From Muscardinus avellanarius (taxonomy: Eukaryota > Chordata > Mammalia > Rodentia > Gliridae): 64,000 nt of DNA. Under the pieces are notes generated by a model. That model was not told the origin of the DNA and searched no databases. It saw only the letters and a list, made by a program, of their open reading frames with translations. The DNA is taken from contig OY726563.1 of the NCBI GenBank assembly GCA_963383645.1, positions 27,994,821 through 28,058,820 of the forward strand, read 5' to 3'. Positions within the stretch are counted from its first letter, which is position 1. Each line of letters opens with the position of its first letter. Shown here piece after piece: positions 1 through 12,636 of the stretch. The translations under genes were made by a program, and so were the position numbers.

Positions 1-738
1 TCCCACTGGAGAAGAAAAATGCAAGAGCTTCATGGGAAAATTTTCAGTATGACAGAAATCATTCTCAGCTGCATCATCACATGGGCAACCAATGAAATAT
101 TAAAAGGGATATCAATGGCACCTAAAACACTTTTGTTTTGTTTTTGAAGTATTATTTGGAAATAAAAATATTATGTTACTGTATGCCAATGAAATGATGC
201 TAGAAAAAGCATATATTTTGGAGAAAACATACTTATTTTCCTCCTCTATTAATTATCTCTTACACATAATTTGAATAAAAACAACATTTCGCATGATAGA
301 GGGATGCAGTATATCTAGAGAAAGGCCTCAAGTTAAACAATGAGGTGGCTCTATTCTTTACATAGAATCCATGGACACTGCTTTCATCCTAATACAATCC
401 TTCCCTTAGAAAGCACTACCCGATCTTCACTTATAAACACTTTTTTTAGAAGCCATAAACCTCAATGTAAAAATGTTTAATTTAAAAATTTTAAGATTAT
501 TAAAATTATATAGTATTTCAGACATGGTTTAGATACCAAGCAATCTTAGACCTTTTACTCAAAATATATAAAATAAATTTGGGAAGAGATTCACATTACG
601 TACATTATTTAGAAGATGGAGGATTTTAGTTCCCTAAGTTAATAAAAATTATTCTTAATATAGAAAATAATAGAAACTGACAATATATTTTGTCTGATCT
701 TCTATTATTAAAAACCTTGGACATTTATTCCTGGATAA

Positions 739-740
<2 letters not shown>
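1..740. other. AT-rich unique DNA
   Basis: I see no gene, RNA or recognisable repeat here. Stop codons are dense in all frames. Confidence 0.6.

Positions 741-780
<40 letters not shown>
741..780. repeat. (GT)20 microsatellite
   Basis: Uninterrupted GT dinucleotides directly visible; likely length-polymorphic. Confidence 0.97.
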
Positions 781-782
<2 letters not shown>

Positions 783-959
783 CTGAAGGTACTTAGATGT
801 TAATTATTCTCAATATTAATAACCAGATCACACAAAAGTTTTAAATATTTTAAGGTGCTTAGATTCTTTTTTATTCAAAGATTTTCAAGAATTAATAAAA
901 TATGTCTAAAATATATGCAACAGAATTTTATTTTCATAAAATACATGAAACCTTATTAT

Positions 960-1395
960 TTGCAGAAAAATGATGCAACTGGAAATGATTAAGTTAAGTG
1001 ATATAAGACAGACACAGAAAAACAAATACCACATGTTCTCACTCATATGTGGAAACTGAAATGTTTCTTGTAGGAAAGTAGAGTGGAATACTGTTCACTA
1101 GACACTTGGAAGAGCAGAGAGGAGAATGGAAAGACGTTAAATAAGGGGCAACAAAACACAAAGAGAAGGAATTAGTCCTGTTTTCTATAGCACAGTAGGG
1201 TGACTATTGGTTAAAACAATCTGTGATGTATTTTAAACGACTAGAAGAGTATGAAATCCCCAACACTTAAAAATGATTGATGATTGAGAAAACAAAAGTG
1301 CTCATTACTTTGAATGGTTATTATGCATTGTGTAAATGAATTAACATAATATACTCCAGAATGATGTACAAATTATATATTTCAATAATAATCCC
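960..1395 (+). mobile_element. Old L1 3' end remnant
   Basis: The stretch holds the L1 3'-end landmark ctcactcatatgtgg near 1040 followed by the A/G-rich 3' UTR typical of older mammalian L1 (L1M). No ORF remains. The end is not sharply defined. Confidence 0.7.
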
Positions 1396-1490
1396 AAAAC
1401 ACAAAAAGTTATTTAAGGCAGAGACTGCTTTTATATCCCTAATATTGTTTTCACTGAATAAAAAAGTGTGCTGTTTAATGTTTAGATGTT

Positions 1491-1700
1491 CAGCCAGGCA
1501 TGCTGATGCACACCTATAATGCTAGTACATGGAAGGTTGAGACAGGAGGTTAGCAAGTTTGAGAACAACCTCGGCAACTAAGTGAGATCCTCAGTGACCT
1601 AGCGAGACTATTTAAAATAAATAAATCAATAAAAAGGACTGTGACTACAGCTTGGATGTAGAACACTCCTTTTTTCAATCCCCAGCATCCTCACATACAC
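1491..1700 (+). mobile_element. B1-ID dimeric SINE, diverged
   Basis: B1 half opens near 1494 (gccaggcatgctgatgcac) and runs through gagacaggagg; an A-rich linker leads to an ID half ending in ccccagcatcc. Many substitutions make it an old copy. Confidence 0.8.
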
Positions 1701-1880
1701 AAATAAATTCAGATTCAGATTTTCATCAAATTAAAGTAATTTTAAATGACATATAAATTTTTAATTGGATATTACTAGATATGTTTTTAAAATTTACAGA
1801 AATAGCTAAATATATATTTTCATATGTATAACAAGAAAAATATGTCTAACATGACACATTATGATAAAAAGATAAGATAG

Positions 1881-2056
1881 TGGTAGTGGCATAAACCTAT
1901 AATTCCAGTACTTGGGAAGCTGAGAGAGGAGGATCACAAGTTTGAGGCAAGTACTCCATAACAAAGTGAGACTTCATTTCAAAAATAAAAAGGGCTGTGG
2001 TGTAGATCAGTGGTAGAATGTCCCTGTTTACTACCCAGTGAACACGCAGATTGCAT

Positions 2057-2092
<36 letters not shown>
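1881..2092 (+). mobile_element. B1-ID dimeric SINE with (CA)n tail
   Basis: B1 half at 1881-1980, linker aaaaataaaaagggctg, ID half to about 2050. The tail is a pure CA repeat at 2058-2092, so the microsatellite sits where the A-rich tail would be. The reverse-strand ORF of 63 codons starting in the CA repeat is an artefact. Confidence 0.8.
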
Positions 2093-2094
<2 letters not shown>

Positions 2095-3345
2095 TCAATG
2101 AAACAGTGCATATGATCCTCCACATGCTTTAACCAAACATTATCAGTTTTATTATTTATTTATTTAATCTCATGAATTAGTAGACTTTTATTTTTATTAA
2201 CTACAACCCATAGATACTATGATTTGGGCATTTATTATCTGCCAGATTTGGATCCTGTTTTCATTTGATACATCCATATTTTTAAAATATTCTCTACTTT
2301 CTTGTGCAAAAAGAATATCCAGGTTTTTCTTACAATGTCCCTATTCATAAAACACCACATTTATATAACTTTCCTAAATCCACAAGGCTATTAAGTATAA
2401 GAGGCAAGATTTGATCCCTGGTAGTCTTGTGGTTACAATATGCCGCACTTATTGCCAACTACTTGATCTAATGCAAACATCAATTTTCAAAATTGCTTGG
2501 ATTCATAAACCTACATTAGATATAGAAGTTAGAAAAAATAACAAAATTCCAAATAAAATGAATATAACATTCTGAAAGTGACTGAAAATTACAGTTATTA
2601 TTGGCCTTCTCCAATTTTTGCTGGAGGTTTCAGAATAAGAGGGTCACATCTGAAGAGAAGCAAGTAGATTTCTGATTTGGAAAATAAGTTATTTCTAGCA
2701 AGCAGTGCTAGTAGATAACAATATGGCTGAGAAAAGATATTAAAGTGAGAAGAAATAGGTTTGACATGGGGAAAGATGACAAGAGAACTAGGAGAGGAAC
2801 ATACTAGTCAAATGATGATAACTAAATTAAATGAAGGTAATGGTAAGTTAGGAAATATATATGAGGAAGAAACATTCAGGCAGATGTTATTTTTATAAGA
2901 ATTTCAGAAATGTAAAATAATTGCAGAAACTTTTTTTGCTCTCTAGAGGAAATGTGTTATATAAGTGTGACTTATTTTACTTCTTGCTATGAGGCAGAAT
3001 ATTACTTGAAAAATACCTTTAGCAGAAAGGATATTTTTTGAATAGGATTTGGAGGTAATATTAGCATTTTACATCAAACTTTGGATGAATCAACTACTTA
3101 GAGAAAATAAAATCCAAAACCCCAAAATAAGTTTTGAAGGAATTACTATTTAAATTTTTGAATATAGATTTGATAGTAATGAAAATAAATATCAATACCT
3201 CCACTTCTGTATAGAATAATGTACATAATTTGAAATATTTCTTAATTAAAAATTATAATTTTTGAAGAACTTCCATATATTCTTCTTTAATTACTTTCTG
3301 AATTTCCATCGATGGTGAGAATTCTTATTTTTGCACCTACAGCAA
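2093..3345. other. AT-rich unique DNA
   Basis: No gene, RNA or clear repeat is visible. Confidence 0.55.
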
Positions 3346-3348
3346 TTT

Positions 3349-3425
3349 TAATTTTTTTTTGAAACAAGGTCTCACTAAATTACCAGTGATCCTCCTGTCT
3401 CAGCCTCCCAAGTAATGGAGTTACT
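3349..3425 (-). mobile_element. B1 fragment
   Basis: Reverse-strand B1 core: a T-run, then gaaacaaggtctcactaaa and cctgtctcagcctcccaag. The ID half and the B1 start are missing. Confidence 0.7.
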
Positions 3426-4035
3426 CACTAATTTTAGTAACCATCAATGATTCCTGGATATAATCTTTATTATTGTGGTATTTACCTAATTGTGATTTCC
3501 TGTTGCCCTCATGCTTTCGATATTTTTAAAACTGAATTTCTATTATAAGAAAAAAAATTACCCTTCCCAAATTTTGTTTACTTACATAGTTATTCACCTA
3601 TGTCAGTATGGTGTCATTTTTATATATTTCCAAATATGGTTATTAGTTTCACCAAGTTGGCTCCTGTATAGCACACACCACAACCCTAAGTATTTTTTGA
3701 ATGCTTTCTTACTTTCTGGCACCACAAGGTCATCTTGGCTCACCTTGCATTTTTCTCACTCCAGCCCTGATATCAACTGTCTCCAAAGATATCTGACTCA
3801 TTTAATTGGAAAATCAGTTTTAAAAAAGTAAGATTTCAACATTATTTTTTCCCATTTATTGTTACTATGGTGTCATTTCTTTAAAATTCTTCATGCAAGC
3901 TTAAGAAATGTGTGTGTACAAGTATGTCAGTATGTATATGTATGTGTATGTGCTTGTGTTCTTTCCATGACTATATACTGATACTTCAAGTTAACATGGA
4001 AAACTGAGGGTTTTCTCTTTTCTTATTTGTTACTA
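3426..4035. other. AT-rich unique DNA
   Basis: Contains a 106-codon open frame (3511-3831) with no recognisable domain and biased low-complexity composition; I treat it as chance. A degenerate TGTATG-type tract lies near 3910-3960. Confidence 0.5.
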
Positions 4036-4755
4036 TTTCTTCTTTTAAAGCTTTATTTTTAACTGACACAATTGCACATTTTAAGAGATATAATGTGATA
4101 TTTTGATATGTTTATGCTATGTAATGATCAAATCAGAGTAATTAGTATGTCCAGTACATCAAATATTTATCCTTTTTTTTTTTTCGGTGCTACTGGGGCT
4201 GAAACCCAGGGGCATTCTACCTCCAAGTTACACTACTAGCCCTATTTTGTAGTCTTTTTAGTTTTTGAAACAGGGCCTCAGCTGTCCACGAACCCAGTAG
4301 CTGAGGTTGTTCACGAACTGGATCCTCCAGTCTCCACCTCCCAAATGCTGGGATTACAAGTGTGTGCCACCAAATCTGGCCTATCCTTTTTAATTGGAAG
4401 CATCAATATTTCTCTCATGGATATTTTGAAATATACATTATATTGAACTGTAGTCACCCTGCCATGTGATAGAACACTGGAACTTATTTTCCTTATCTAA
4501 CTATAATTGTTTAACTGCTAAACATATATCTCCCATTTTTCTGTCCACTTGCCCTTTGTCCCCTAGCCTCTGGTAAATTAGATCTCCATTCTTTTCTTTA
4601 CTTCTGAAGTCAATTTTTTTAATTTCATATATAAATGAGATCATACATTATTTGTCCTTATGTGTCTGGTTTATTTCACCTAACATAATGTCGAGCATGT
4701 CTCTCTCAAGTGAGAGGACTGACTCTCATTCACAGCATATTTAATTTGTAGCTTA
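4036..4755 (-). mobile_element. Old L1 3' UTR, split by a SINE
   Basis: Reverse-strand 3' UTR of an old L1: taatgatcaaatcagagtaa near 4120, then after the SINE gaactgtagtcaccctgcc near 4445 and the motif acctaacataatgtc near 4680. Both halves align to one element, so the SINE at 4177-4381 inserted later. Confidence 0.75.
4177..4381 (-). mobile_element. B1-ID dimeric SINE inside L1
   Basis: Poly-T, ID half (ggggctgaaacccaggggc), linker, then B1 half ending gtgtgtgccaccaaatctgg. Bounded by target duplication tatcctttt at 4168-4176 and 4382-4390. Confidence 0.9.
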
Positions 4756-7700
4756 GTTCTAGAATAAAGAGAAAATAGTATAAGAATTTCTAACCACACT
4801 TTTGTGAAAGAAAATTTCTGACAACAGTATTTATGCACATTTTTGTTTAACCTCACATGACAAAATGTTTTTCAAACTTGGTTTTTCCCTCCTTTCCTTT
4901 AATCTTGGCTATGATTAATAATATATTTTTATTTATTACTATCCTATTTTATATTCATATATTTGGTTTATTTTAATTCTTTTTTAATTTATTTTGGGAA
5001 TATTTGAAACATTAACATGGTTTTGGAGCTCTACATAAATGTATTATGAGAGAAGTGTCATCGTTTCGTTCTGATAGGATGGTTCAATTCCCCCATCCTT
5101 ACTATATTTTGTCTCACCCACCTCTTACTAGTAGCAATCTTATTGTTTCCATAATTATTTTTACTCTGTGTGTGTGTGTTTGTGTGTATACCCTCATTCT
5201 TACATAGATGATAGCCAATAAGTATTTCCAACCAAGGACAAACCTTGATTAGGGGTTTTAATTGTGTAGACATGTAGTATGAACATGATTGACTTTAAAT
5301 ATTCATGCACTAGACCAGAGACACAGGCATGTTTAAACAGATGTTCACCATAAATCATATTGCCAATATAAACTATCCACCATGGCCCATGTCCTGCAGC
5401 ATACTTAGATTCTCTTATCAGGCAAGGTAGACCAAGGGCTCAGAGATCATATCTAAGGAATCAGGCCAAGCTCCACTCCTGCAGACCTTGCAAATATACT
5501 AGTCAAACAGCTTGTCCTTTAACCTTTTGCTACATGCTTATTATTATCAAACACTAGTTTGCATTTACTATATATAATATGTTTTGTACTTTAATATGAA
5601 CATATTATGTAGTGAATAGAACAAAATGTTTTTAACAAGATCCATATTCCAATGGATGATCTGGAGTTCTCATTTACTTACTCAGTTATGAAGAATCATT
5701 TGGTTCATTTGAGACATGACTAAATAAAGCACACAAGTAGAGAGTACAGATGACAGATAAATGAAATTAAAGTAGTTGAGGGACCTAAAACTTGTAAGGA
5801 AGAACTTTAATTTGGCTACATAGAAAAATAATTGATCAACTCTTTTTTTAGATTTTATCTGTTAACTTTGAGAAGTCACAATCAATGAAAATCCAATTTC
5901 TTTTTGTACTTATTAGGTCCAAATCTAACATTTCTAAAGCCTATGTAAGTACATAAATCAATGGTTTTATGTCATGAAAAAAGGGGTTTTTCTCAATCAA
6001 CATCATTTAGCTGGTCAGGTTTCAGTTCAGTGTGTCTAACATAAAAAGAATAATTTTTAACATTGACAATTCATGAACATAACATATAATAAGATTTGCA
6101 GTGATGTTGTCAGAGAGCTGCATGATCATGTTAAGATTTTATTGGATTTTAGTATTTTAAAAATATTATGAATGACACTCATTAGATACTACACTATATT
6201 ACACATGGAAATTATTATCCTCATAATAATATAAATTTAACACTGTAAATGCCAGAAGAATTAATTGAATGCGTGCATAAATCACTATAGTATGCTAATT
6301 TAAAATTTGTATCAATTTTTAGAGATACTAAAATTAGGTATCCTTTAGCTATAATATATATAACAAATCCCTGTGAGTCCTTAGTTTCTAAAAAACAAAA
6401 TAAACCAGACTGCTAATGATATAGAGATTGTCCAGTTGTATTTTTATTCATGAATAATAAAATGAAGGGTAAAGAGATATTTGTGGTCCTGGACCATTGT
6501 ATTACACATTGTACATCTGCAATAACTGTTTTTCAAATTGCTTCCACTGAAACAAGTGTTATTTAAATCCAAAATCGTTCTGTCATCTAACTTGAGTATA
6601 TTCCTTTTACTAAATAATATTCATTTTAACAAACGTAAGATTATTTCTAATTATGTCACTCTTTACATACATTTGTATTTAATGCAAAGTTTTAACTTTT
6701 TTTTAAAAAAAATTGTCTTCCATGACCTTATGTTGTTTGTTGAAATAGTTTCTCTGTAAATATGTATGTGAAGGTTTTATTGGTTGATACCAAATAATTT
6801 CTTAAGTCCTTTAGTATAATAAATTTTTTCTTTTTTCATGAATTTGAACACTTTATTGGAAAAAATATCTTGTTCATATTACATATTTAAAATGCAAAAG
6901 TAATTATACTTAGGTGTTTGTGTGTGAATGTTCATGTGTATCCAATGAATGCATCAAATATTGAGGATTTGCTATTTGAAAGGCATTGTGCTTAGGACCA
7001 TGATACATAAAATGCTGTGTTTCTTTGCTTATGAGTGTAAATACTTGACATAAATAAATTTAAAATTTTCTGCTAGAAAAGAAAAAAGTATAAAATTGAG
7101 AAATATAATTTTCCCAACTATTGAAGTGTACATGGAGTTATTAAAATCACACCCTATAAGATCTGACTTATATTTTGAAATTCTGAGATGGAGTGACCCA
7201 AATAAGAATTAAATGTAAAATATTTCTGGACATGCAAAATATTTTCATATTATCTCACGGTAATTGTATATTCTTTGAATGTCAATATGTATTCGTTAAG
7301 AACATGCATAAAATTCTGGATTTCCCAAATTCAAACTCTAAGGATAAATAGATAATTGTCTTTATTTTGTCTAATTTTCTCTAGCCCAGTTTTTTTATTC
7401 TTTGGCCATATCAATTCTATTTACCATGTACTTCCATCTTCCCCTGCATCCTTTTTGTCAACTGTGGCAAAGTATTCACAAATAAAAACATGATATTCAC
7501 TCGGAATTGTAGGCTAGGCACACATTAGTATACATTGTGTTTAACAGGTCATATGCTTTGTCATCATAAACATTTCTACATATAATAGCTTACGTTTTAT
7601 CATGCTCACCTCATCTCATTTTTTTTACTAATGATATTCATAAATAATTTTCAAAACACTCATTTTATAGATTAGGAGATAATCTCAATGAGTTAAATAG

Positions 7701-7794
7701 TTTTCTTAACAAGTATTTATAAGAAGTAAATTAGGTTATTACCAGTAAAGTAGATGAAGACTTTAAGAGCAGACTCTTCTGATAAATTAAAAAT
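4756..7794. other. AT-rich unique DNA, 3 kb
   Basis: The longest stretch in the first third with no clear young repeat. 5320-5520 is less AT-rich than its surroundings. No coding frame with a recognisable product; the ORFs of 71-77 codons here are low-complexity. Confidence 0.5.
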
Positions 7795-7796
7795 TG

Positions 7797-7991
7797 AAGC
7801 CTGGCGTGCTTATAATCCTAGTGCTTTGGAGACTGAGACTGGAGGATCGCAGTTTCCTGACCGGCCTCAACAACTTAATGAGGCTGTCTGCAACTCAGTG
7901 TGACAATTTAAAAGAAAATACAATAGGACTGGAGATGTGGCTGGGAGGTAAAATGCCTCTGGGTTCCAAGTTGCATCCCCAGTACCAAAAA

Positions 7992-8022
<31 letters not shown>

Positions 8023-8044
8023 ACAAACAAACAAATAAATAAAC
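7797..8044 (+). mobile_element. B1-ID SINE with (TAAA)n tail
   Basis: B1 half from 7797 (gaagcctggcgtgctt), ID half ending catccccagtaccaaaa, then a tail of TAAA/CAAA tetranucleotides from 7987 to 8044. The overlapping reverse-strand ORFs read this tail as hydrophobic repeats and are not genes. Confidence 0.9.
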
Positions 8045-8184
8045 GGGAGGGGAACAAAAGAAAGCAAATAGAAAACTGTGCTACAACTATACTCACATAA
8101 GATTTGAATAGGTAAACACAGGGACTATACTATTTTATATAAAAAGATAGAAAACATGGGACAGAATACTACCACTTCCTTTTT

Positions 8185-8310
8185 TTTTTTTTTTTTTTTT
8201 TTTTGAAACAGGGTCTCTTAAGCCAGTGTGGCTGGCTTCAAATCTGCGCGATCCTCCTGTCTCAGCCTCCCAAGCGTGGGGATTACAAGCGTGCGCCACC
8301 ACGCCCGGCT
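8185..8310 (-). mobile_element. Monomeric B1 SINE
   Basis: A T-run of more than 20 leads straight into the B1 half with no ID half between. The start (reverse strand gccgggcgtggtggcgcac) is well preserved with intact CpGs. The 15-bp duplication taccacttccttttt flanks it at 8170-8184 and 8311-8325, so the boundaries are firm. Confidence 0.92.
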
Positions 8311-8597
8311 TACCACTTCCTTTTTATCCATGAAAGACATAGCTAAATAATTATGGCAACATTCAAACCTTTGCCTAGACTATGCTATAAAATTATTTTG
8401 CACGTAGTTCTTGTGCATATCTGCTTTAGAAGGTTGGTGTTTAGAGCAGAAAATGAAAAACAATACCTTCTAATTTGATTTCTTGGTAGGCTAGTTATTT
8501 AACAGATCCATAAAAACTGTAAATATTGGTCACTTGCACTAATGTTCTCCACTATAGGTATTATTAATTTAATTAATAAAAAAAACTCTCATTCACA

Positions 8598-8820
8598 TTT
8601 TTTCTTTTTCTTTTTGTGGTACTGGTGATTGAACCCAAGGGCATTGTACCTCTGAGCTATGCCCCCAGACCTATTTTTTATTCTTTAATTTGAAACAGGA
8701 TCTCACTAAGTTGCAGAGGGCGGGCCTAACTAAATAGCTGAGGTTGGCGGCAAACCTGTGATCCTCCTGTCTCAGCCTCCCAAGTACTGGAATTACAAGC
8801 AGTGCCACCACGTTTGGCTC
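8598..8820 (-). mobile_element. B1-ID dimeric SINE
   Basis: ID half gtactggtgattgaaccc, B1 half with gatctcactaagttgcagag and ending caccacgtttggc. Flanks share a short imperfect actc..acac duplication. Confidence 0.88.
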
Positions 8821-9004
8821 TACTCACACCTTTTAAAATTAATTCAGACTTGAATCATCCATAAATGTACAAGAAAATGAAATGTAAATAATATTTTTTC
8901 GCCAACAATGAAAACACTCTGGGTTATAGCTTGCAGAGAGTGGTTTCAATTTGAACAGCATTTTCAGGGCTATTCAAACAGAATTACAGATTTTATTAAA
9001 ATAA
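8821..9004. other. Unique spacer between SINEs
   Basis: Nothing recognised. Confidence 0.5.
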
Positions 9005-9077
9005 TTTTGCAACAATGGGAATTGAAACCAGGGGCATTCTACCTTTGACCTACAATCCCAGACCTATTTTTAATTCT
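9005..9077 (-). mobile_element. ID-half fragment of a dimeric SINE
   Basis: gggaattgaaaccaggggc and cccagacctatttttaatt mark an ID half and linker. Its B1 half is absent because the next SINE begins in the linker; it was probably broken by that insertion. Confidence 0.7.
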
Positions 9078-9321
9078 TTTTTTTTTTTTCTGAAGAATTT
9101 GGAATCGAACCCAGGGGCATTCTGCCTCTGAACTACGCCTCCAGCCCTAGTTTTTTGTTGTTGTTGCTGTTCTTTGTTGTTTTTTTTTTAATTTTTAAAC
9201 AGGGTATTACTAAGGTGCAGATGGCCTCACTAAGTAGTTCAGGCTGGCTGTGAACCTGCAATCCTCCTCTCTCAGCTTCCCAAGTACTGGGATTACAAGT
9301 GTGCACCACCATGCCCAGCTA
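9078..9321 (-). mobile_element. B1-ID dimeric SINE
   Basis: Complete ID and B1 halves; the linker is enlarged by a TTG/T-rich tract near 9150-9200. Ends accatgcccagct. Confidence 0.88.
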
Positions 9322-9470
9322 GAATTACATACATACATCACTCATTTAGGCCTTCCTCACTTCCCAGCCCACTCCTTCCCACCTTTTTCCTTTTCATGTT
9401 GGCTTAATGATTGACTTTGATATGTTTGTGAATGTACATCATGTATATTAGAAAACTTCTATAGGAAATA
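9322..9470 (-). mobile_element. L1 3' UTR fragment
   Basis: atacatcactcatttaggcc and gattgactttgatatgtttg match the 3' UTR seen again at 45.4, 49.6 and 56.9 kb. Only the 3' UTR is present. Confidence 0.7.
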
Positions 9471-9637
9471 AAAATGATCTTGGATTCAGTGTCTTAAATA
9501 CTTTGGTTGGATATAAGGCCAGCTTTAAGGAAGAAAAGCTTTAAGATGCAGAAGAATGTCTCATTTCTTGTATCCATAGATAGAAACTGTTTTATCCTTT
9601 TTTGTAGAAATTATTATCATGTAAACATTTAAAAACT

Positions 9638-9866
9638 TTTTTGTTTGTTTGTGGTTTTGTTTTGTTTTGTTGCAGGTCTGGGGATGGAAACCAGGGGCAT
9701 TCAACCTCCAAGCTACACCCCTGCCCTATTTTTTTTCTTTATTTTGAAGCAGGGTCTCACTAAGTTGCAGAGGGCCACACTAAGTAGCTGAGGCTATCTA
9801 CGAACTGTGATCCTCCAGTTTTAGCCTCAATGCTGGGATTACAAGTGTGTGCCACCACGCCCAGGA
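9638..9866 (-). mobile_element. B1-ID dimeric SINE
   Basis: TG/T-rich tail, ID half ggtctggggatggaaaccag, B1 half with cactaagtagctgaggct, ending accacgcccagg. Confidence 0.88.
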
Positions 9867-9939
9867 AAACATTTTTTGTTTGTTTTTTTTATAGACAAGT
9901 GGTGAATTTTTAAAGAAAAATGTCCATCAAGAGAAGTGA

Positions 9940-10153
9940 AAAAAATTCTTTTTGCGGGTCTGGAGATGGAACCCAGAGGCATTTGACCTCCAAGCTACAC
10001 CCCCTGCCCTAGTTTTTATTCTTTATTTTGAAACAGGGTCTCAGTAAGTTGCGGAGCACCTCACTAAGTAGCTGAGGCTGTCTGCGAACCATCATCCTCT
10101 GGTCTCGGCCTCTCGAATGCTGGGATTACAAGCGTGCGCCACCACGCCCGGCT
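9940..10153 (-). mobile_element. B1-ID dimeric SINE, well preserved
   Basis: ID half gggtctggagatggaaccc, B1 half ending gccaccacgcccggct. Target duplication gagaagtgaaa on both sides (near 9930 and 10154). CpG sites remain, so it is fairly young. Confidence 0.92.
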
Positions 10154-11229
10154 GAGAAGTGAAACTTTTTATAACATAGGAAGGAAAGGGTTAGAATTGG
10201 GTTATGAAAATAGACTATTAGGCATATAATTGACTCTTATACTATGTACTGAATATAAAGTGTGTGAATAGTTCTATTTACTTCCTGATTTCCCCCTCAT
10301 TGACTGAAATAATTCCTATATTTGGAGACTTTTTTTCTTTTTTACTTTTTGGTGTTGCTCATGGAAGTTCTATATTTAATCCATGCTATTCATCTGGAAA
10401 AAATAACATTAATATTCCTATCCCCATATATTCTACATAAAATGTATAGTAAACAGTTTAGGTGGTCATCAGACATTAAGAAAAGAATTGACAAAATGGA
10501 AGGGACATTATATAAACGAGGAAAAATAAAAAATATAAATCTGGTATTTGGTTAATAAAATGTCAGAGGGAAAGAAAGACTTGCATGTGATCATGGATGT
10601 AATGGATCTGAAAGGATGCTTTTATGGCTTATTTATTCCTTTGGCTTGGTTATTTTAAAGTATACTTATTGAAATAGAAGTGCTTGTTATACTAGATATT
10701 TTAAGGGTAAAGAAATGAACTTGGGCTAGGAATAAAATTGTGTAATTCTGTCTGAGAAAAGTTACCAAAGAAAAATGTAGGTTCTGTGACCTTCATTTAC
10801 CTACATTTTCTCAAATATCATAAACCAGTTTGGGTACTTTGATGTTAAATTCCGATGAAAAACATCTATAATTGCATGGAAGCTTTAGAGAATCAGAATG
10901 CTCAGTCAGTTTGACCCAACAACCAGAATACTATTAGGTTGATACAAAAGGCAGCTAATAGGCTGGTATTACAAAAGCTGCAAACTCATATGAAGTTATA
11001 AACTGAGGCTCTTTCTTCTTGACAACATTAACATACTCTATTTATTATACCAATTTATATTATAATACCTAAGAAAATTGAAATATCTAGATTTTCTCTT
11101 ATCATTCAGGGCTAAATGGAGAGTTAGGCTTTTTAAAAGTAATTGCAAACAATGGATATCATTCAATGAAATTTGACTCATATTGAAAAGATGTGAAATT
11201 ATCCTGTGCATTTTAGTCAATTTGCAACA

Positions 11230-11284
<55 letters not shown>

Positions 11285-12106
11285 TTAATACACTATATTC
11301 TTAGGAGTAAAGAATATGACACGTACTAATATCTGGGAAAAAGGAGTGTTTGATATTTATACCAGTTATAAATCAATCTATTTTGTTTTTTGTCCTTATT
11401 CTTAAGGTACTAAAACTCAAGACTTAATTTTTTGCCTATTTTGCTTATTTTTTATTTATTTATTTTTTGTGGTACTGGAGGTTTTCCACCAGAAAAATAG
11501 GCAATTATTTTTATGAATTAGAATTAAAAGAATTTCTAATTTTAAAGTAGAATCCTTTAACCAGGGACTCACATATACAGACCAATAATAAAAATAAAAT
11601 AACGCAAACTTCTTTACCTTTTTAATCGTTTCTCTTGGTGAAATTCATGTCCAGTTAAATTTCAGATATTAATGAACCTGACTACAAATTTGAGGTCAGC
11701 ATCAGTTTTGAAAGTTATAGAAAGTTATGGATTAATCATAACTTTACTGTTTGGGACATTATTAATCTATGGCTACATGCTCAAAGAGAGACTGTGCTTA
11801 CTCCTAGGAAAGAACAACTAACAGAATTACTGAAATCTCATGTAAATTTGAAAAATTCTTGTTTGCTCCAATTGTAATCATCAGTGTACCTGAAACCATA
11901 CCACTCTTCACTTTGGTCATAAACATACTAGCTATATGAGAGAAATGGAAAAAGGTAGTGAGAAATGGAAAATGTTAAAATATATCCTTCTTTTAAGTAA
12001 CTTTCTACTAAATGACACTTAAAGAGAATAAACATAACATGAATATAATATTAAGAATAATATTTGCTTAAGACAAAAGAATCTAGGCAAATGTATCTTC
12101 CCAGCT
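10154..12106. other. AT-rich unique DNA
   Basis: No gene or clear repeat apart from the AT tract at 11233. The 77-codon frame at 10322-10555 is low-complexity and unrecognised. Confidence 0.5.
11233..11281. repeat. (AT)24 microsatellite
   Basis: Uninterrupted AT dinucleotides; self-complementary. Confidence 0.97.
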
Positions 12107-12119
12107 CCATCAAATTTTT

Positions 12120-12311
12120 TGTGTGGTACTGGGGAATGAAAACCGGGGCTTTCTACTTCCAGGTTACATCCCAGCCCAATTTTGTAATTTATTTGGAAAC
12201 AGGGTCTCACTAAGTTGCTGAGAGCCAAGGCTGGCTTCAAACCTGTGCAATCCTCCTGTCTCAGCCTCCCAAGTGCTGGGATTACAAGCGTGTGCCACCA
12301 CACCCGGCTAT
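12120..12311 (-). mobile_element. B1-ID SINE, short-B1 subfamily
   Basis: ID half with ggctttctacttccagg and B1 half gcttcaaacctgtgcaatcc. Flanked by near-identical ccatcaaattttt / ccatcaaaattttt at 12107 and 12312. The 99-codon reverse frame across it is SINE-derived. Confidence 0.9.
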
Positions 12312-12431
12312 CCATCAAAATTTTTAAAAGTGAAAATATGAACTAAATTGGCTTAAGGGAAACTGCAAAGAAATAATTTATCTAGTGTTCAAAAACATAA
12401 AGAGATACTTTAAATATTTTAATATACTTTA

Positions 12432-12636
12432 AAAAATGTTTTGGTACTGAAGGTTGAACTAATGAACATTTTACCTGTGAGCTGTACTCCTAGCCCTCTT
12501 TCTTAATTCTTTGTTTTGAAACAGGGTCTCACTAAGTTGTGTAGATCCTAAGTAGTTGCGTCTAGCTGCAAACCTGTGATCCTTCTGTCTCAGCCTAAGT
12601 CCCAGAATTAAAATCATGTACCACCACACCCAGCTT
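12432..12636 (-). mobile_element. B1-ID dimeric SINE, diverged
   Basis: ID half gagctgtactcctagccct, B1 half gaaacagggtctcactaag, ending accaccacacccagc. The 118-codon reverse frame spans this SINE and unique DNA and is not a gene. Confidence 0.85.

Noticed and set aside
3511..3831. 106-codon plus-strand frame
   Set aside because: Low-complexity, Phe/Tyr/Leu-rich, no domain, splice or promoter context; expected by chance in AT-rich DNA of this length.
7867..8096. Two reverse frames rich in (FIYL)n repeats
   Set aside because: They translate the (TAAA)n tail of a SINE and are not membrane proteins.
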